The notes under the pieces were generated by a model. The model was not told where the DNA came from, searched no databases, and was given only the letters and a program-made list of their open reading frames with translations. The position numbers were made by a program, and so were the translations under genes. Positions 1 to 8,772 of a stretch of 40,495 nt of DNA are shown one piece after another. How positions within the stretch are numbered: the stretch's first letter is position 1; each line of letters begins with the position of its first letter. This DNA is from Bacillota bacterium (GTDB taxonomy: Bacteria > Bacillota > Dethiobacteria > DTU022), in contig JAGYMW010000012.1 in the NCBI GenBank assembly GCA_018400435.1, positions 1-40,495 of the forward strand. Direction: 5' to 3'.

Positions 1-276
1 GGCCACCCGGTGTACCTGCGGGCAATCCAGGGCTTCCTGCAGGCTGTACCCCATCCCCAGGCCGCCCATTAGAACAGCCAGCGGCTTTTCCTCGTGAGGC
101 AAATCCTGCAGGGCATCCCGGACGGCAGCTTTTTCCGAAGCACCGTTATAGCTGGCCATCAGGAAAACCCCGTTATAGATAATTTCATAGTTATCTCCCC
201 GCCTCTGCAGCTGAAGTTCCCCGGCCAGACCCCGGCGTCTTTCAATTACAGTGGAAGGTTCGTCTGGGATAGTCAT
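1..276 (-). CDS. Spermidine synthase-like / class I methyltransferase-fold protein, N-terminal part (truncated by window start)
   Basis: Reverse strand from ATG at 276 reads MTIPDEPSTVIERRRGLAGELQLQRRGDNYEIIYNGVFLMASYNGASEKAAVRDALQDLPHEEKPLAVLMGGLGMGYSLQEALD...; the VLMGGLGMGYSLQEAL motif resembles spermidine-synthase-like proteins. AGAGAGGTAAC ribosome-binding site upstream. Confidence 0.6.
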   Translation of the reverse strand, partial: MTIPDEPSTVIERRRGLAGELQLQRRGDNYEIIYNGVFLMASYNGASEKAAVRDALQDLPHEEKPLAVLMGGLGMGYSLQEALDCPQVHRVA

Positions 277-376
277 TATCGTTACCTCTCTGTCTGTACT
301 TGAAGGTATTCCGTCCTTCTGTTTGTACCATGCCCTGCAAAAATTAATTATATCGTAACTACCCAGGCATGGACTG

Positions 377-460
377 CCGTGCCAAGGGAACAGTTCCATC
401 GTCTTCCCTTCGGACCTCCGCTTCGCTCCGGTGACGCTCGAACCGTCCCCTTTGGCACGG
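377..460. repeat. Imperfect inverted repeat (about 20-bp arms), REP/MITE-like
   Basis: Left arm CCGTGCCAAGGGAACAGTTC (377-396); right arm GAACCGTCCCCTTTGGCACGG (440-460), whose reverse complement is CCGTGCCAAAGGGGACGGTTC. Confidence 0.65.
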
Positions 461-583
461 GTTAGCTTTAACAAAAATTTATAAGGCTGTAGGGTCGAGA
501 ACTGGCGCCGGGCATACGAGTAGTTACATTATATCTTTAATTAAACTGAACGTCCAAGAACGTTTAATTTAAAGGACATAGTA

Positions 584-612
584 TTGCAAAAAATCGCAAT
601 TTACTGTAATAT
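584..612 (+). promoter_or_regulatory. SigA-type promoter for the GYD-domain gene
   Basis: TTGCAA (584-589), 17-bp spacer, TAATAT (607-612), about 45 bp upstream of the start. Confidence 0.6.
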
Positions 613-656
613 AAAATAAAAGTGCCAGCCACTCTTATTCAAAGGAGGGTTTCCCG

Positions 657-932
657 GTGGGGGTTTACATGATGCTCGGCAAATATAATCCAGGTGCTTT
701 ACAGGAAATCAGCCCTGAACGGACCGAGAAAGCAAAAGATTTGATCCAGGAAAACGGCGGCTCAATTAAGGCAGGTTATGTCCTGCTGGGCGAAAATGAT
801 CTTCTCTTTATCGTTAATTTCCCGTCCATTAAAAATGTTATTAAAGCCTCGGTAGAGATGGGCAACCTTCTTGATATCAGTTTTGCCACAACCCCGGCCA
901 TTACGGTCGACGATTTCGACAGATTATTTTAA
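657..932 (+). CDS. GYD domain-containing protein
   Basis: 91 aa, GTG start with AAAGGAGGG ribosome-binding site; sequence pattern (MLGKYNPGAL...ENGGSIKAGYVLLGENDLLFIVNFPS...) matches the GYD family. Confidence 0.7.
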   Translation: MGVYMMLGKYNPGALQEISPERTEKAKDLIQENGGSIKAGYVLLGENDLLFIVNFPSIKNVIKASVEMGNLLDISFATTPAITVDDFDRLF

Positions 933-1030
933 CATTCAAGTGCCAGGAAGCATCCAACGTTTTCAGGTTTAAGGTGAAGTAGTTAACCCGCTTCGCCTTT
1001 GTTTATTTACCAACCTGTTTAATCGATATG

Positions 1031-1070
1031 AAATACAGCCCCGCGGCTCAGTAAACGCGGGGCTGTATTT
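1031..1070 (+). terminator. Rho-independent (probably bidirectional) terminator
   Basis: Perfect 15-bp stem AAATACAGCCCCGCG / CGCGGGGCTGTATTT with a 10-nt loop, downstream of the GYD gene. Confidence 0.8.
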
Positions 1071-1346
1071 TGGGCAAATCTCTGTTCAGAATTCCTTTGT
1101 CCGGTAAATTCTCAATGATATGAAGTAAGAAATCAGGGACCGGTATTTCATTAGTACCAATCCGATCCATTATGCAGTTGATCCTGTAATAAAATTCTTT
1201 CTTATATGCAAAGGCTTAACTCCAATCCCTGTATCAACAATTGATTTACCTTCAGGATAGGTTTTCGGATCGTTGCGATATATCTCGAAGCAGGTCAGGA
1301 TATAATCCTGAACCTGGTTATCGCTCGGGCTTCTCAGGTTCTTTTT
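1048..1346 (-). pseudogene. Possible frameshifted, 5'-truncated coding remnant of unknown family
   Basis: Two overlapping minus-strand open frames without a good start: frame A (1170-1346) ...NQVQDYILTCFEIYRNDPKTYPEGKSIVDTGIGVKP... and frame B (1048-1215) AFAYKKEFYYRINCIMDRIGTNEIPVPDFLLHIIENLPDKGILNRDLPKIQPRVY*. A single frameshift would join them. Confidence 0.3.
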
Positions 1347-1360
1347 TCACTCGTAATATT

Positions 1361-2107
1361 TTAGATTTTTTCAATTCCTGCAGTTTTCAACAGCTGCTGC
1401 CACTCTTTATAGTCGGGCATAAATTGTGATAAAAAATTATAAAAAGCCCGATCGTGTTTGTGGTGGACAAAATGGGCCAGTTCATGCAGGACAACATAAT
1501 CGATGCAGGGTAGAGGAAATTTTAACAGTTCTGTGTTCAGGGTGATTTTTCGTTTGGTAAAAGAGCAGGAACCCCACCTGCTCTTCATTGTCCTGATAGT
1601 AATTAAAGGTTTCTCGATCCAGTAGCGGTCCAGTCCGGCCAGGATCCGTTCAACAGCATCGTTAAAAACGGCCTCTGCTTGCTGTTTCAGCCAACGGTTG
1701 AAAATCCATTCCCTTAAGGCAAAGTTACTGTTATCCCTGATCGAAAGACGGATAGTTCGTCCTTCCCGGGAAACACCTTCTTTTCCTTCCACCGCCGATA
1801 TGGTCAGCTTATGGGGGATACCCAGATAATAAATGATATCTCCTTCCCGGAACTGCAGGGCACTGCGATCTTCTTTTTCCAGAGCAAACCGGCTGATATT
1901 TTTCAGGATCCAGGGCCCTTTTCTTTCTACAAACCCCTTGACCTGTTCTATAGAGACTGTTCTGTTGGCCGAGACCACAACCGTCGAATCTGGTTTCACC
2001 CTCAGGTTGATGTTTTTAACTTTTTTTCTGATCAGGGCAAATGAAACAGGCAATCCATTACAGTTAACGGTATGCTGTTCCATATTTCGCTGCTCCGGTG
2101 TCTGCAT
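1361..2107 (-). CDS. YgjP-like (DUF45/M48-type) metal-dependent hydrolase
   Basis: 248 aa; KSRWGSCS...ITLNTELLKFPLPCIDYVVLHELAHFVHHKHDRAFYNFL with HELAH zinc motif. Confidence 0.85.
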   Translation of the reverse strand: MQTPEQRNMEQHTVNCNGLPVSFALIRKKVKNINLRVKPDSTVVVSANRTVSIEQVKGFVERKGPWILKNISRFALEKEDRSALQFREGDIIYYLGIPHKLTISAVEGKEGVSREGRTIRLSIRDNSNFALREWIFNRWLKQQAEAVFNDAVERILAGLDRYWIEKPLITIRTMKSRWGSCSFTKRKITLNTELLKFPLPCIDYVVLHELAHFVHHKHDRAFYNFLSQFMPDYKEWQQLLKTAGIEKI

Positions 2108-2146
2108 GATTTTTAAATTCCTGTAATTTAAATTTATAAGGACGGG

Positions 2147-2587
2147 TTATTCAACCGGCTGGAACCACAGGCCGGCAACCCTGTTGTCGCCATCAAAAAC
2201 CACCCTGATATTGATCGGCCCCGCCACAAAATCAGTGATAACATTAACAGCCCTGTAATCATCCGATTCTTCAATATGTTTCTCGATTTCTCCTTCATAA
2301 GCACCCTGCTGGGTCAGCAAAGCTTCCCAGCTATGCTTAAGTTTTCCCTCCGACATCGCCTTTTTCATGTCGGCATTAAAAAAGTACACCGCGCTGCTGT
2401 AATCTTCATTGCGCATGTATTCAATAAATTCTTCAGCTAGATCTGATATATCCCCATACAGCGGGGGGACAACCGGTTCCTGGCTGACGCTGCAGGACAC
2501 TATCAGCAGGGAAACCAGCATGAATATGATGAGCAGTAAAACTTTTTTAACCATTTGCTGCCACTTCTTTCCAGATAATTTAATCAC
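2147..2587 (-). CDS. Putative lipoprotein, DUF3887-like
   Basis: Hydrophobic N-terminus ending in lipobox-like IVSC; remainder resembles small secreted DUF3887/NTF2-like domains. An internal ATG at 2554 is an alternative start. Confidence 0.55.
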   Translation of the reverse strand: MIKLSGKKWQQMVKKVLLLIIFMLVSLLIVSCSVSQEPVVPPLYGDISDLAEEFIEYMRNEDYSSAVYFFNADMKKAMSEGKLKHSWEALLTQQGAYEGEIEKHIEESDDYRAVNVITDFVAGPINIRVVFDGDNRVAGLWFQPVE

Positions 2588-2609
2588 CCGCTACTCTGCC
2601 ATTTCGCTC

Positions 2610-4316
2610 CTATTTTTTCTTCCTGGCCCAGCTGTCACGGAGCGCTACGATACGGTTGAAAACAGGGACATCCTTGTTTGAAGGCTGAGGATCGAGGTAG
2701 AAGTAGCCCTTGCGCAAAAACTGGTAACGGTTACCCGGGGTCGCCTCCAGGATGGACGGTTCAGCGAGGACATTACGGCAGACAATCAGCGACTGCGGAT
2801 TGATATGGCTGATAAAATCCTTTTCATCATCTTCTTCCGGGTTTTCCACGACAAAGAGGTTATCATACAGATTGACCGTAACGCGGGCGGCATGTTCAGT
2901 CGAGACCCAGTGGATAACCCCTTTCACTTTTTTGCCGCTCCGGTCGCTGCCGCTTTTGCTCAGTAAATCATATGTGCAGCGCAGCTCGGTTACATTACCG
3001 TCGCCGTCTTTGATCACTTCTTCACAGCGGATAATATAGGCGCTTTTCAGGCGAACTTCCCTGCCCGGGGCCAAACGGAAAAATTTTTTCGGCGGATCTT
3101 CCATGAAATCATCACGCTCAATATAAATTTCTCCGCTAAAGGGGACTTCTCGATAACCGGCGCTTTCATCTCCAGGAATGTTTTCCATTTTGACATTCTC
3201 GGTTTTTCCTGCCGTCCAATTGGTAATAACCACTTTCAGCGGGTCGAGAACGACCATCCGGCGGGGTGCTTTTGTTTCAAGCTTCTGGCGGATACAGTGG
3301 TCCAGCAAAGCCAGATCCACTGTACTCTCCGCTCTCGACACGCCAACACGTTCCTGAAAATCAGCGATTGCTTCCGCAGTTACACCGCGGCGGCGCAGGC
3401 CGGCGATTGTGGGCATGCGGGGATCGTCCCAACCATCCACGTACCCTTCCTCCACAAGGCGGCGCAGTTTGCGCTTACTCATCACCGTATGGGTCATATT
3501 GAGACGGGCAAATTCGGTCTGGTGAGAATGAAACTTGACTACTTCAGGCATCAGTTCTACAGCATTCTCAACTATCCAGTCGTAGAGTGGGCGGTGATCG
3601 GTATATTCAATCGAGCAAAGAGAGTGGGTAATCCCTTCCAGGGCGTCGGAGAAAGGGTGATCAAAATCGTACATGGGATAGATGGACCATTTATCTCCTG
3701 TGCGGTGGTGGGAAGCATGAAGAATGCGGTAAAGGACGGGATCACGCATGTTCAAATTGCCGGAAGCCATATCGATCTTGGCCCGCAGGACCCGGCTGCC
3801 GGTGGGAAATTCACCATCTCGCATTCGTTTGAAAAGATCAAGGTTTTCCTCCACCGGGCGGCCTCGGTACGGACTTTCAACGCCGGGCTCGGTGAGAGTA
3901 CCACGGTATTGCCTGATCTCCTCCTGGTTCAAATCACAGACATAAGCCCGCCCGGCCTTGACCAGGCGCAGGGCAAATTCATACTTGATTTCAAAATAGT
4001 CGGAGGAGAAAAAGAGCCTGTCTTCCCAATCGGCCCCGAGCCAGCGAATATCGGCAATAATGGAGTCGACAAATTCCTGCTCCTCTTTAATCGGATTGGT
4101 ATCGTCAAAACGAAGGTTGAACTTACCATTGAAATCCCGGGCAATGGCATAATTTAGAAGAATGGCCTTGGCATGACCGATATGCAGGTAGCCGTTCGGC
4201 TCGGGGGGGAAACGGGTGTGAATCGGCTTGTCACCAAGTAGGCCTTTTCCCAGATCTTCTTTGATCATCGTGTAAATAAAGTTCGATTTAAATTCAGTCC
4301 CGTTTTTTTCAGTCAT
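2610..4316 (-). CDS. glnS: Glutaminyl-tRNA synthetase
   Basis: 568 aa; class I motifs PPEPNGYLHIGHAKAI (HIGH) and VMSKRKL (KMSKS-like); C-terminal GlnRS beta-barrel features. Confidence 0.95.
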   Translation of the reverse strand: MTEKNGTEFKSNFIYTMIKEDLGKGLLGDKPIHTRFPPEPNGYLHIGHAKAILLNYAIARDFNGKFNLRFDDTNPIKEEQEFVDSIIADIRWLGADWEDRLFFSSDYFEIKYEFALRLVKAGRAYVCDLNQEEIRQYRGTLTEPGVESPYRGRPVEENLDLFKRMRDGEFPTGSRVLRAKIDMASGNLNMRDPVLYRILHASHHRTGDKWSIYPMYDFDHPFSDALEGITHSLCSIEYTDHRPLYDWIVENAVELMPEVVKFHSHQTEFARLNMTHTVMSKRKLRRLVEEGYVDGWDDPRMPTIAGLRRRGVTAEAIADFQERVGVSRAESTVDLALLDHCIRQKLETKAPRRMVVLDPLKVVITNWTAGKTENVKMENIPGDESAGYREVPFSGEIYIERDDFMEDPPKKFFRLAPGREVRLKSAYIIRCEEVIKDGDGNVTELRCTYDLLSKSGSDRSGKKVKGVIHWVSTEHAARVTVNLYDNLFVVENPEEDDEKDFISHINPQSLIVCRNVLAEPSILEATPGNRYQFLRKGYFYLDPQPSNKDVPVFNRIVALRDSWARKKK

Positions 4317-4431
4317 CGAAAGTCTCCTTTGTAACAGGGTAAATATGTTCTCTTACAGGGTTTCCAATATTCTTCGATCCGACCGGCTTTTAAAACATGC
4401 TCGCCGATAAACTATTACTCATGCTAGTTGA

Positions 4432-4608
4432 TCACAATTTCCGTTCCGGAATAAGAAACAGAATAACAGCAACGATAAAACAGATGCTGCCGGCAATCAT
4501 CAACGGATCACGATCCCTGATAGAAGCGGCAATATAAATGATCCCGCAGATCAAGAAAAACAGCCAGGCCAGCAGATAAAGGCTGATGGAGTCCTTTTTA
4601 CTGGCCAT
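4432..4608 (-). CDS. Small two-TM hydrophobic protein (58 aa)
   Basis: Own translation: MASKKDSISLYLLAWLFFLICGIIYIAASIRDRDPLMIAGSICFIVAVILFLIPERKL*; two hydrophobic segments; below the ORF-track length cut-off. Confidence 0.5.
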   Translation of the reverse strand: MASKKDSISLYLLAWLFFLICGIIYIAASIRDRDPLMIAGSICFIVAVILFLIPERKL

Positions 4609-4662
4609 TAATAGTTTCAGAGCAAATATAGAGCAGATGCTCCATTCATGGATATATGCAAT

Positions 4663-6501
4663 TTACTCGACAGTAACGCTCTTAGCCAGATTGCGCGGTT
4701 GATCAACAGAACTGCCGCGGGCCAGGGCGGTATAATATGCCATCAGCTGGGTCGGCACCACGCTCAGAATTGGAGCCAGCAGGTCACCGACCGGGGGCAG
4801 GGTAAAAACTGCTTCTTCCTGCCGGATCAGATCGCCAAAATCATCCCGGGTAATAATGAACACGGCTCCGCCGCGGGTTTTCACTTCCTGTATGTTGCTC
4901 AGGCTTTTTTCGAGCACCACTTTTTGGGTAACCAGGGCAATTACCGGTACACCTTCATCAATCAGGGCCAGGGGGCCGTGTTTCAGTTCCCCGGCAGCAT
5001 AAGCTTCTGCATGGATATAGGAAATCTCTTTCAGCTTAAGAGCTCCCTCTCTGGCCACCGGGTAATCAAGGCTACGACCGATAAAAAAGGCGTTATCCCA
5101 GCAGGCCAGGTGATTACTGTAGGCACGCAATTTTTCCAGCTTCTCATCGGCAAGCAACTTTTCCAGCTGGGCCGGCAGTTCAAGCAGCCCCTTGACCAAA
5201 TCTAAAGCAAGGGCCGGATCGACATCTTTCCGCACCTGCCCAAGATAAAGAGCGAGCAGGTACAAAGCAACCAGCTGGGTCAGATAAGCCTTGGTTGAAG
5301 CAACGGCAATCTCCGGCCCGGCCCAGGTAAAAAGGACCTGGTCCGCTTCACGGGCTATCGTGCTACCAACCACATTGGTCACCGCCAGAACTTTTACTTT
5401 TCGCAAACGAGCCAGGCGCAGGGCGGCCAGGGTATCGGCAGTTTCACCCGACTGACTGATCACTATCACAAGGTGATCTTCAGCCAGTAACGGCCGGCGG
5501 TAGCGAAATTCGGAAGCAACTTCAACATCAACAGGAATTCCGGCGATATTCTCAATAATTTCACGGCCCAGGAGCCCGGCGTGATATGCCGTCCCACAGG
5601 CCACAATATGAATTTTTTTTAACCGGGATATTTCCCCGGTATCCATTGCCAGTTCGCTTAAATCTACTTTACCGGAAGGCAGGTCGATCCTCTGGCGAAG
5701 AGTTTCCCGCACGGCAACCGGTTGCTCCATAATCTCTTTCAGCATGAAGTGAGCAAAACCGCCTTTTTCCGCCGCTTCCAGATCCCAGTTTACCTCCAGG
5801 ATTTCCCTCTCTACCGGCTTGCCACCGGCATCATATATCTCTACCTTTTCAGCTGTAATGGAGGCAAACTCGCCGTCTTCAAGAACCATGACCCGGCGGG
5901 TACGATTGAGGAGAGCAGGAATATCGGAGGCAACCAGGTTTTCACTTTTCCCCAGTCCGATTACCAATGGGCTGTCCCGGCGAACACAGACAATCCGTCC
6001 CGGCTCACGGGCGGAAATAGCCGCCAGAGCATAGGAACCTTTAACTTCGTCTATCGCCCGGCGCAGGGCCGCAAGGAGATCCCCATCATAGTATTCCTCG
6101 ATCAGGTGGGCCAGCACCTCGCTATCTGTTTCCGACCGAAACTGGTGGTCCTTTTCTTCGATTAGCCAGCTGCGCAGCAATTTGTAATTTTCAATGATCC
6201 CGTTATGCACGACAGCCAGATCATCGGAGCAACCTCCGTGCGGATGGGCATTAACTTCTGTCGGGCGGCCGTGGGTAGCCCACCTGGTGTGACCGATGCC
6301 GGTTTTTGCTGTCAGGCAATTGCCTCTGTATATTTTTTCAAGAGCGGCAACCGTACCAGCTGTTTTGATTATTACCACTTTGCCTTCATTCTGCAGGGCC
6401 AGGCCGGCTGAATCATAACCGCGGTACTCCAGTTTCTTTAATCCGTCTATAATGATAGAACCGGCTTTCCCGGTTCCCGTATATCCCACTATACCGCACA
6501 T
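4663..6501 (-). CDS. glmS: Glutamine--fructose-6-phosphate aminotransferase (isomerizing)
   Basis: Mature N-terminus MCGIVGYTG (catalytic Cys), two SIS domains, C-terminus PRNLAKSVTVE. Start placed at the ATG before Cys, not at the longer ORF start at 6597. Confidence 0.97.
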   Translation of the reverse strand: MCGIVGYTGTGKAGSIIIDGLKKLEYRGYDSAGLALQNEGKVVIIKTAGTVAALEKIYRGNCLTAKTGIGHTRWATHGRPTEVNAHPHGGCSDDLAVVHNGIIENYKLLRSWLIEEKDHQFRSETDSEVLAHLIEEYYDGDLLAALRRAIDEVKGSYALAAISAREPGRIVCVRRDSPLVIGLGKSENLVASDIPALLNRTRRVMVLEDGEFASITAEKVEIYDAGGKPVEREILEVNWDLEAAEKGGFAHFMLKEIMEQPVAVRETLRQRIDLPSGKVDLSELAMDTGEISRLKKIHIVACGTAYHAGLLGREIIENIAGIPVDVEVASEFRYRRPLLAEDHLVIVISQSGETADTLAALRLARLRKVKVLAVTNVVGSTIAREADQVLFTWAGPEIAVASTKAYLTQLVALYLLALYLGQVRKDVDPALALDLVKGLLELPAQLEKLLADEKLEKLRAYSNHLACWDNAFFIGRSLDYPVAREGALKLKEISYIHAEAYAAGELKHGPLALIDEGVPVIALVTQKVVLEKSLSNIQEVKTRGGAVFIITRDDFGDLIRQEEAVFTLPPVGDLLAPILSVVPTQLMAYYTALARGSSVDQPRNLAKSVTVE

Positions 6502-6625
6502 ATATAAACCTCCATCCATAAATAACCCGGAAATCCTCACAAATAAAATAAATATCTCAAAAAATTGCTTGAGGCAACATTTACTGGCTGCGGGCAACTA
6601 TCCTGTCGGTACAGCACAGAAAAGA

Positions 6626-7966
6626 TCAGGATTGTTCGCGGGCTATAATTTCCGCCAGGGAACGAGCATATTGCTCCAACTTATCCTTCTGCAGCGGCGC
6701 TTCAAGCATGATCCTGATTTTCGGCTCTGTTCCCGACGGGCGGACCAGAACACGACCATGGCTGCCAAGTTTTTCTTCGATTTCTTTAATGGCGGTGGAA
6801 ATTTTTTTGTTGTCGGACCATTCTTCCTTTGAAGTTACCCGCTGGTTAACAAGGACCTGGGGCAGCCGCTCCAGGCGGGAAGCGAGTTCCGACAGGGAGC
6901 GCTGTTCGGCCTGTATAACTTTCAGCAGCTGCAGGGCAGTCAGCAACCCGTCTCCGGTAGTAGCATAATCAGAAAAGATGATGTGCCCGGACTGCTCTCC
7001 TCCGATATTATAACCTCCGGCAAGCATTTTTTCGAGGACATAGCGGTCGCCCACCGCGGTACGTATTACCTTAAAACCATATTTTTTACCCAGTATTTCG
7101 AGTCCGCCATTGCTCATGACCGTGGTTACCAGGGTACTTTTTTTAAGTTGCTCTTGCGCAGCCAGATTTACTGCACATATGGACATTACGGCATCACCGT
7201 CCACTTCACAGCCCTTTTCATCCACGGCAATGAGCCGGTCGGCATCCCCGTCAAAAGCCAGTCCTGCCAGAGCGTTGAAAGCCGTGACTTCCTGCTGAAG
7301 CTCCGTCGTATCGGTAGCCCCGCAGTGAACATTAATCCTGCTGCCGTCAGGATCGTTATGAAGCATCTTAACGGTAGCTCCCAGTTCTTCAAAGATCTCG
7401 CCCGCCAGGCAGCAGGCAGACCCATGGGCACAGTCGACAACCAGCCTTAAACCGGACAAAGATGAACCGGCTGTTTTTAAATAATCCAAATAACGTCGTA
7501 AAGCTTTACCATCACTGAAAGACCGGCCCAGCGCTGCTCCTTCCGGACGGGGCATTTGGTCACTATCCCCAAAATAAATACTTTCGATTTCAGTTTCAAG
7601 AGCATCAGACAGTTTAAAACCGGAGCTGTTGAAAATTTTCAACCCGTTATCTTCAATAGGGTTATGGGAAGCTGAGATAATCACTCCGGCCGACGCTTTC
7701 AACTCCTTCGTCAGGTAAGCTACCGCCGGGGTTGACACTATCCCCAGCAGCCTTACCGCCCCCCCCGCTGAATTAATACCGGCAGCCAGGGCCCCTTCGA
7801 GCATCGGCCCCGAAAGACGGGTATCTCTGCCTATTATAAAAGTGGGGCTTTGAATTTCACGTCCCAGAAGCCAGGCCGCGATGCGACCGATTTTAAAAGC
7901 CAGTTCCGGGGTCAGGTCACGGTTGGCTACCCCTCTGATTCCGTCAGTTCCAAACAGCTTCCCCAT
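6626..7966 (-). CDS. glmM: Phosphoglucosamine mutase
   Basis: MGKLFGTDGIRGVAN; active-site ISASHNP; DGDADR metal loop; RPSGTEPKIR. Confidence 0.97.
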   Translation of the reverse strand: MGKLFGTDGIRGVANRDLTPELAFKIGRIAAWLLGREIQSPTFIIGRDTRLSGPMLEGALAAGINSAGGAVRLLGIVSTPAVAYLTKELKASAGVIISASHNPIEDNGLKIFNSSGFKLSDALETEIESIYFGDSDQMPRPEGAALGRSFSDGKALRRYLDYLKTAGSSLSGLRLVVDCAHGSACCLAGEIFEELGATVKMLHNDPDGSRINVHCGATDTTELQQEVTAFNALAGLAFDGDADRLIAVDEKGCEVDGDAVMSICAVNLAAQEQLKKSTLVTTVMSNGGLEILGKKYGFKVIRTAVGDRYVLEKMLAGGYNIGGEQSGHIIFSDYATTGDGLLTALQLLKVIQAEQRSLSELASRLERLPQVLVNQRVTSKEEWSDNKKISTAIKEIEEKLGSHGRVLVRPSGTEPKIRIMLEAPLQKDKLEQYARSLAEIIAREQS

Positions 7967-7992
7967 TGAAACACCTCCAGAAGATACTATAA

Positions 7993-8021
7993 CACAAAAA
8001 TAACGCCCGCTGAGGGGCGTT
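7993..8021 (-). terminator. Intercistronic terminator/attenuator-like hairpin between cdaR and glmM
   Basis: Minus strand AACGCCC-CTCAGC-GGGCGTT followed by ATTTTTGTG. Confidence 0.55.
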
Positions 8022-8038
8022 TCCCTTCCTGCAGGCCA

Positions 8039-8770
8039 TTAGTTTTCTGATTCTGTTTCTGCCTCTGCTTCTTTTTCTTCTTCAACTTCTTCTTCGACAA
8101 CCTGTTCCGGGATTCTCTCAAGCACCAGCCTGAGAGCAACTTCTACCGGATCAATGACCAGGCCTGTTACGGGATTACCCTCCTCATCAAAGGCCAGCGG
8201 TGTGAGATTTATTCTTTCCACGGATCTCATGCCGGTAAGATCTACATAAAGAATGATCGTGTCCACCTGTTCAAAGATTGATTCGGGGGCGCCGACAAAT
8301 ACACTTTCAGGATCAATCACCCAGTCTGCCAGCTCCCAGCCCTCGGCCGGTTCGCCAAGGAATTCTACCTCGACGTTGAAATCATCGCTGTAGTACACCT
8401 CGATGGACACCCTGACTTGCTCCGGTTCAATCATTACCAGATTAAGACCCCGAGGCGGTCTTCCCTGAACCCGCACCAGGTGGGTACCAGGCTCCTTGCC
8501 GGTCAGGTCAACATAGGCATCCAATTCATGGATAGTCAGATCCTCAAAATCATCGGGCAGGCCTTCGAGGGTTATATCAACGGAAGCGGGAATATCTGTG
8601 AACACATAATCTTGATCAAGGTTTTCCACCCGCAGGGGAACATCCTGCCATACCTTGCGGGAGGGGGTGGTCCGGGTAATCTTATCCCCGGTTACGAAAA
8701 GCCAGAGAATAACAGCCAGGATGATGGCCAAAACCCGGGCAAAATTAGTACTGCGAAAAATGCTGTCCAT
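8039..8770 (-). CDS. cdaR: YbbR-domain protein, CdaA regulator
   Basis: N-terminal TM helix and YbbR-like repeats; lies between cdaA and glmM as in the canonical operon; acidic low-complexity C-terminal tail (VEEEVEEEKEAEAETESEN). Confidence 0.85.
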   Translation of the reverse strand: MDSIFRSTNFARVLAIILAVILWLFVTGDKITRTTPSRKVWQDVPLRVENLDQDYVFTDIPASVDITLEGLPDDFEDLTIHELDAYVDLTGKEPGTHLVRVQGRPPRGLNLVMIEPEQVRVSIEVYYSDDFNVEVEFLGEPAEGWELADWVIDPESVFVGAPESIFEQVDTIILYVDLTGMRSVERINLTPLAFDEEGNPVTGLVIDPVEVALRLVLERIPEQVVEEEVEEEKEAEAETESEN

Positions 8771-8772
8771 GG

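Noticed and set aside
3297-4157. 286-aa plus-strand ORF
   Set aside because: Antisense to glnS; compositionally a shadow of the coding strand with no family motifs.
4317-4431. Possible T-box leader upstream of glnS
   Set aside because: Only about 115 nt to the next ORF; no T-box sequence or antiterminator hairpin recognised.
4648-5205. 185-aa plus-strand ORF opposite glmS
   Set aside because: Antisense shadow of a well-supported gene; no recognisable domain.
6502-6625. Possible glmS ribozyme upstream of glmS
   Set aside because: The glmM-glmS gap is only 124 nt and I see no recognisable glmS ribozyme core; not called.
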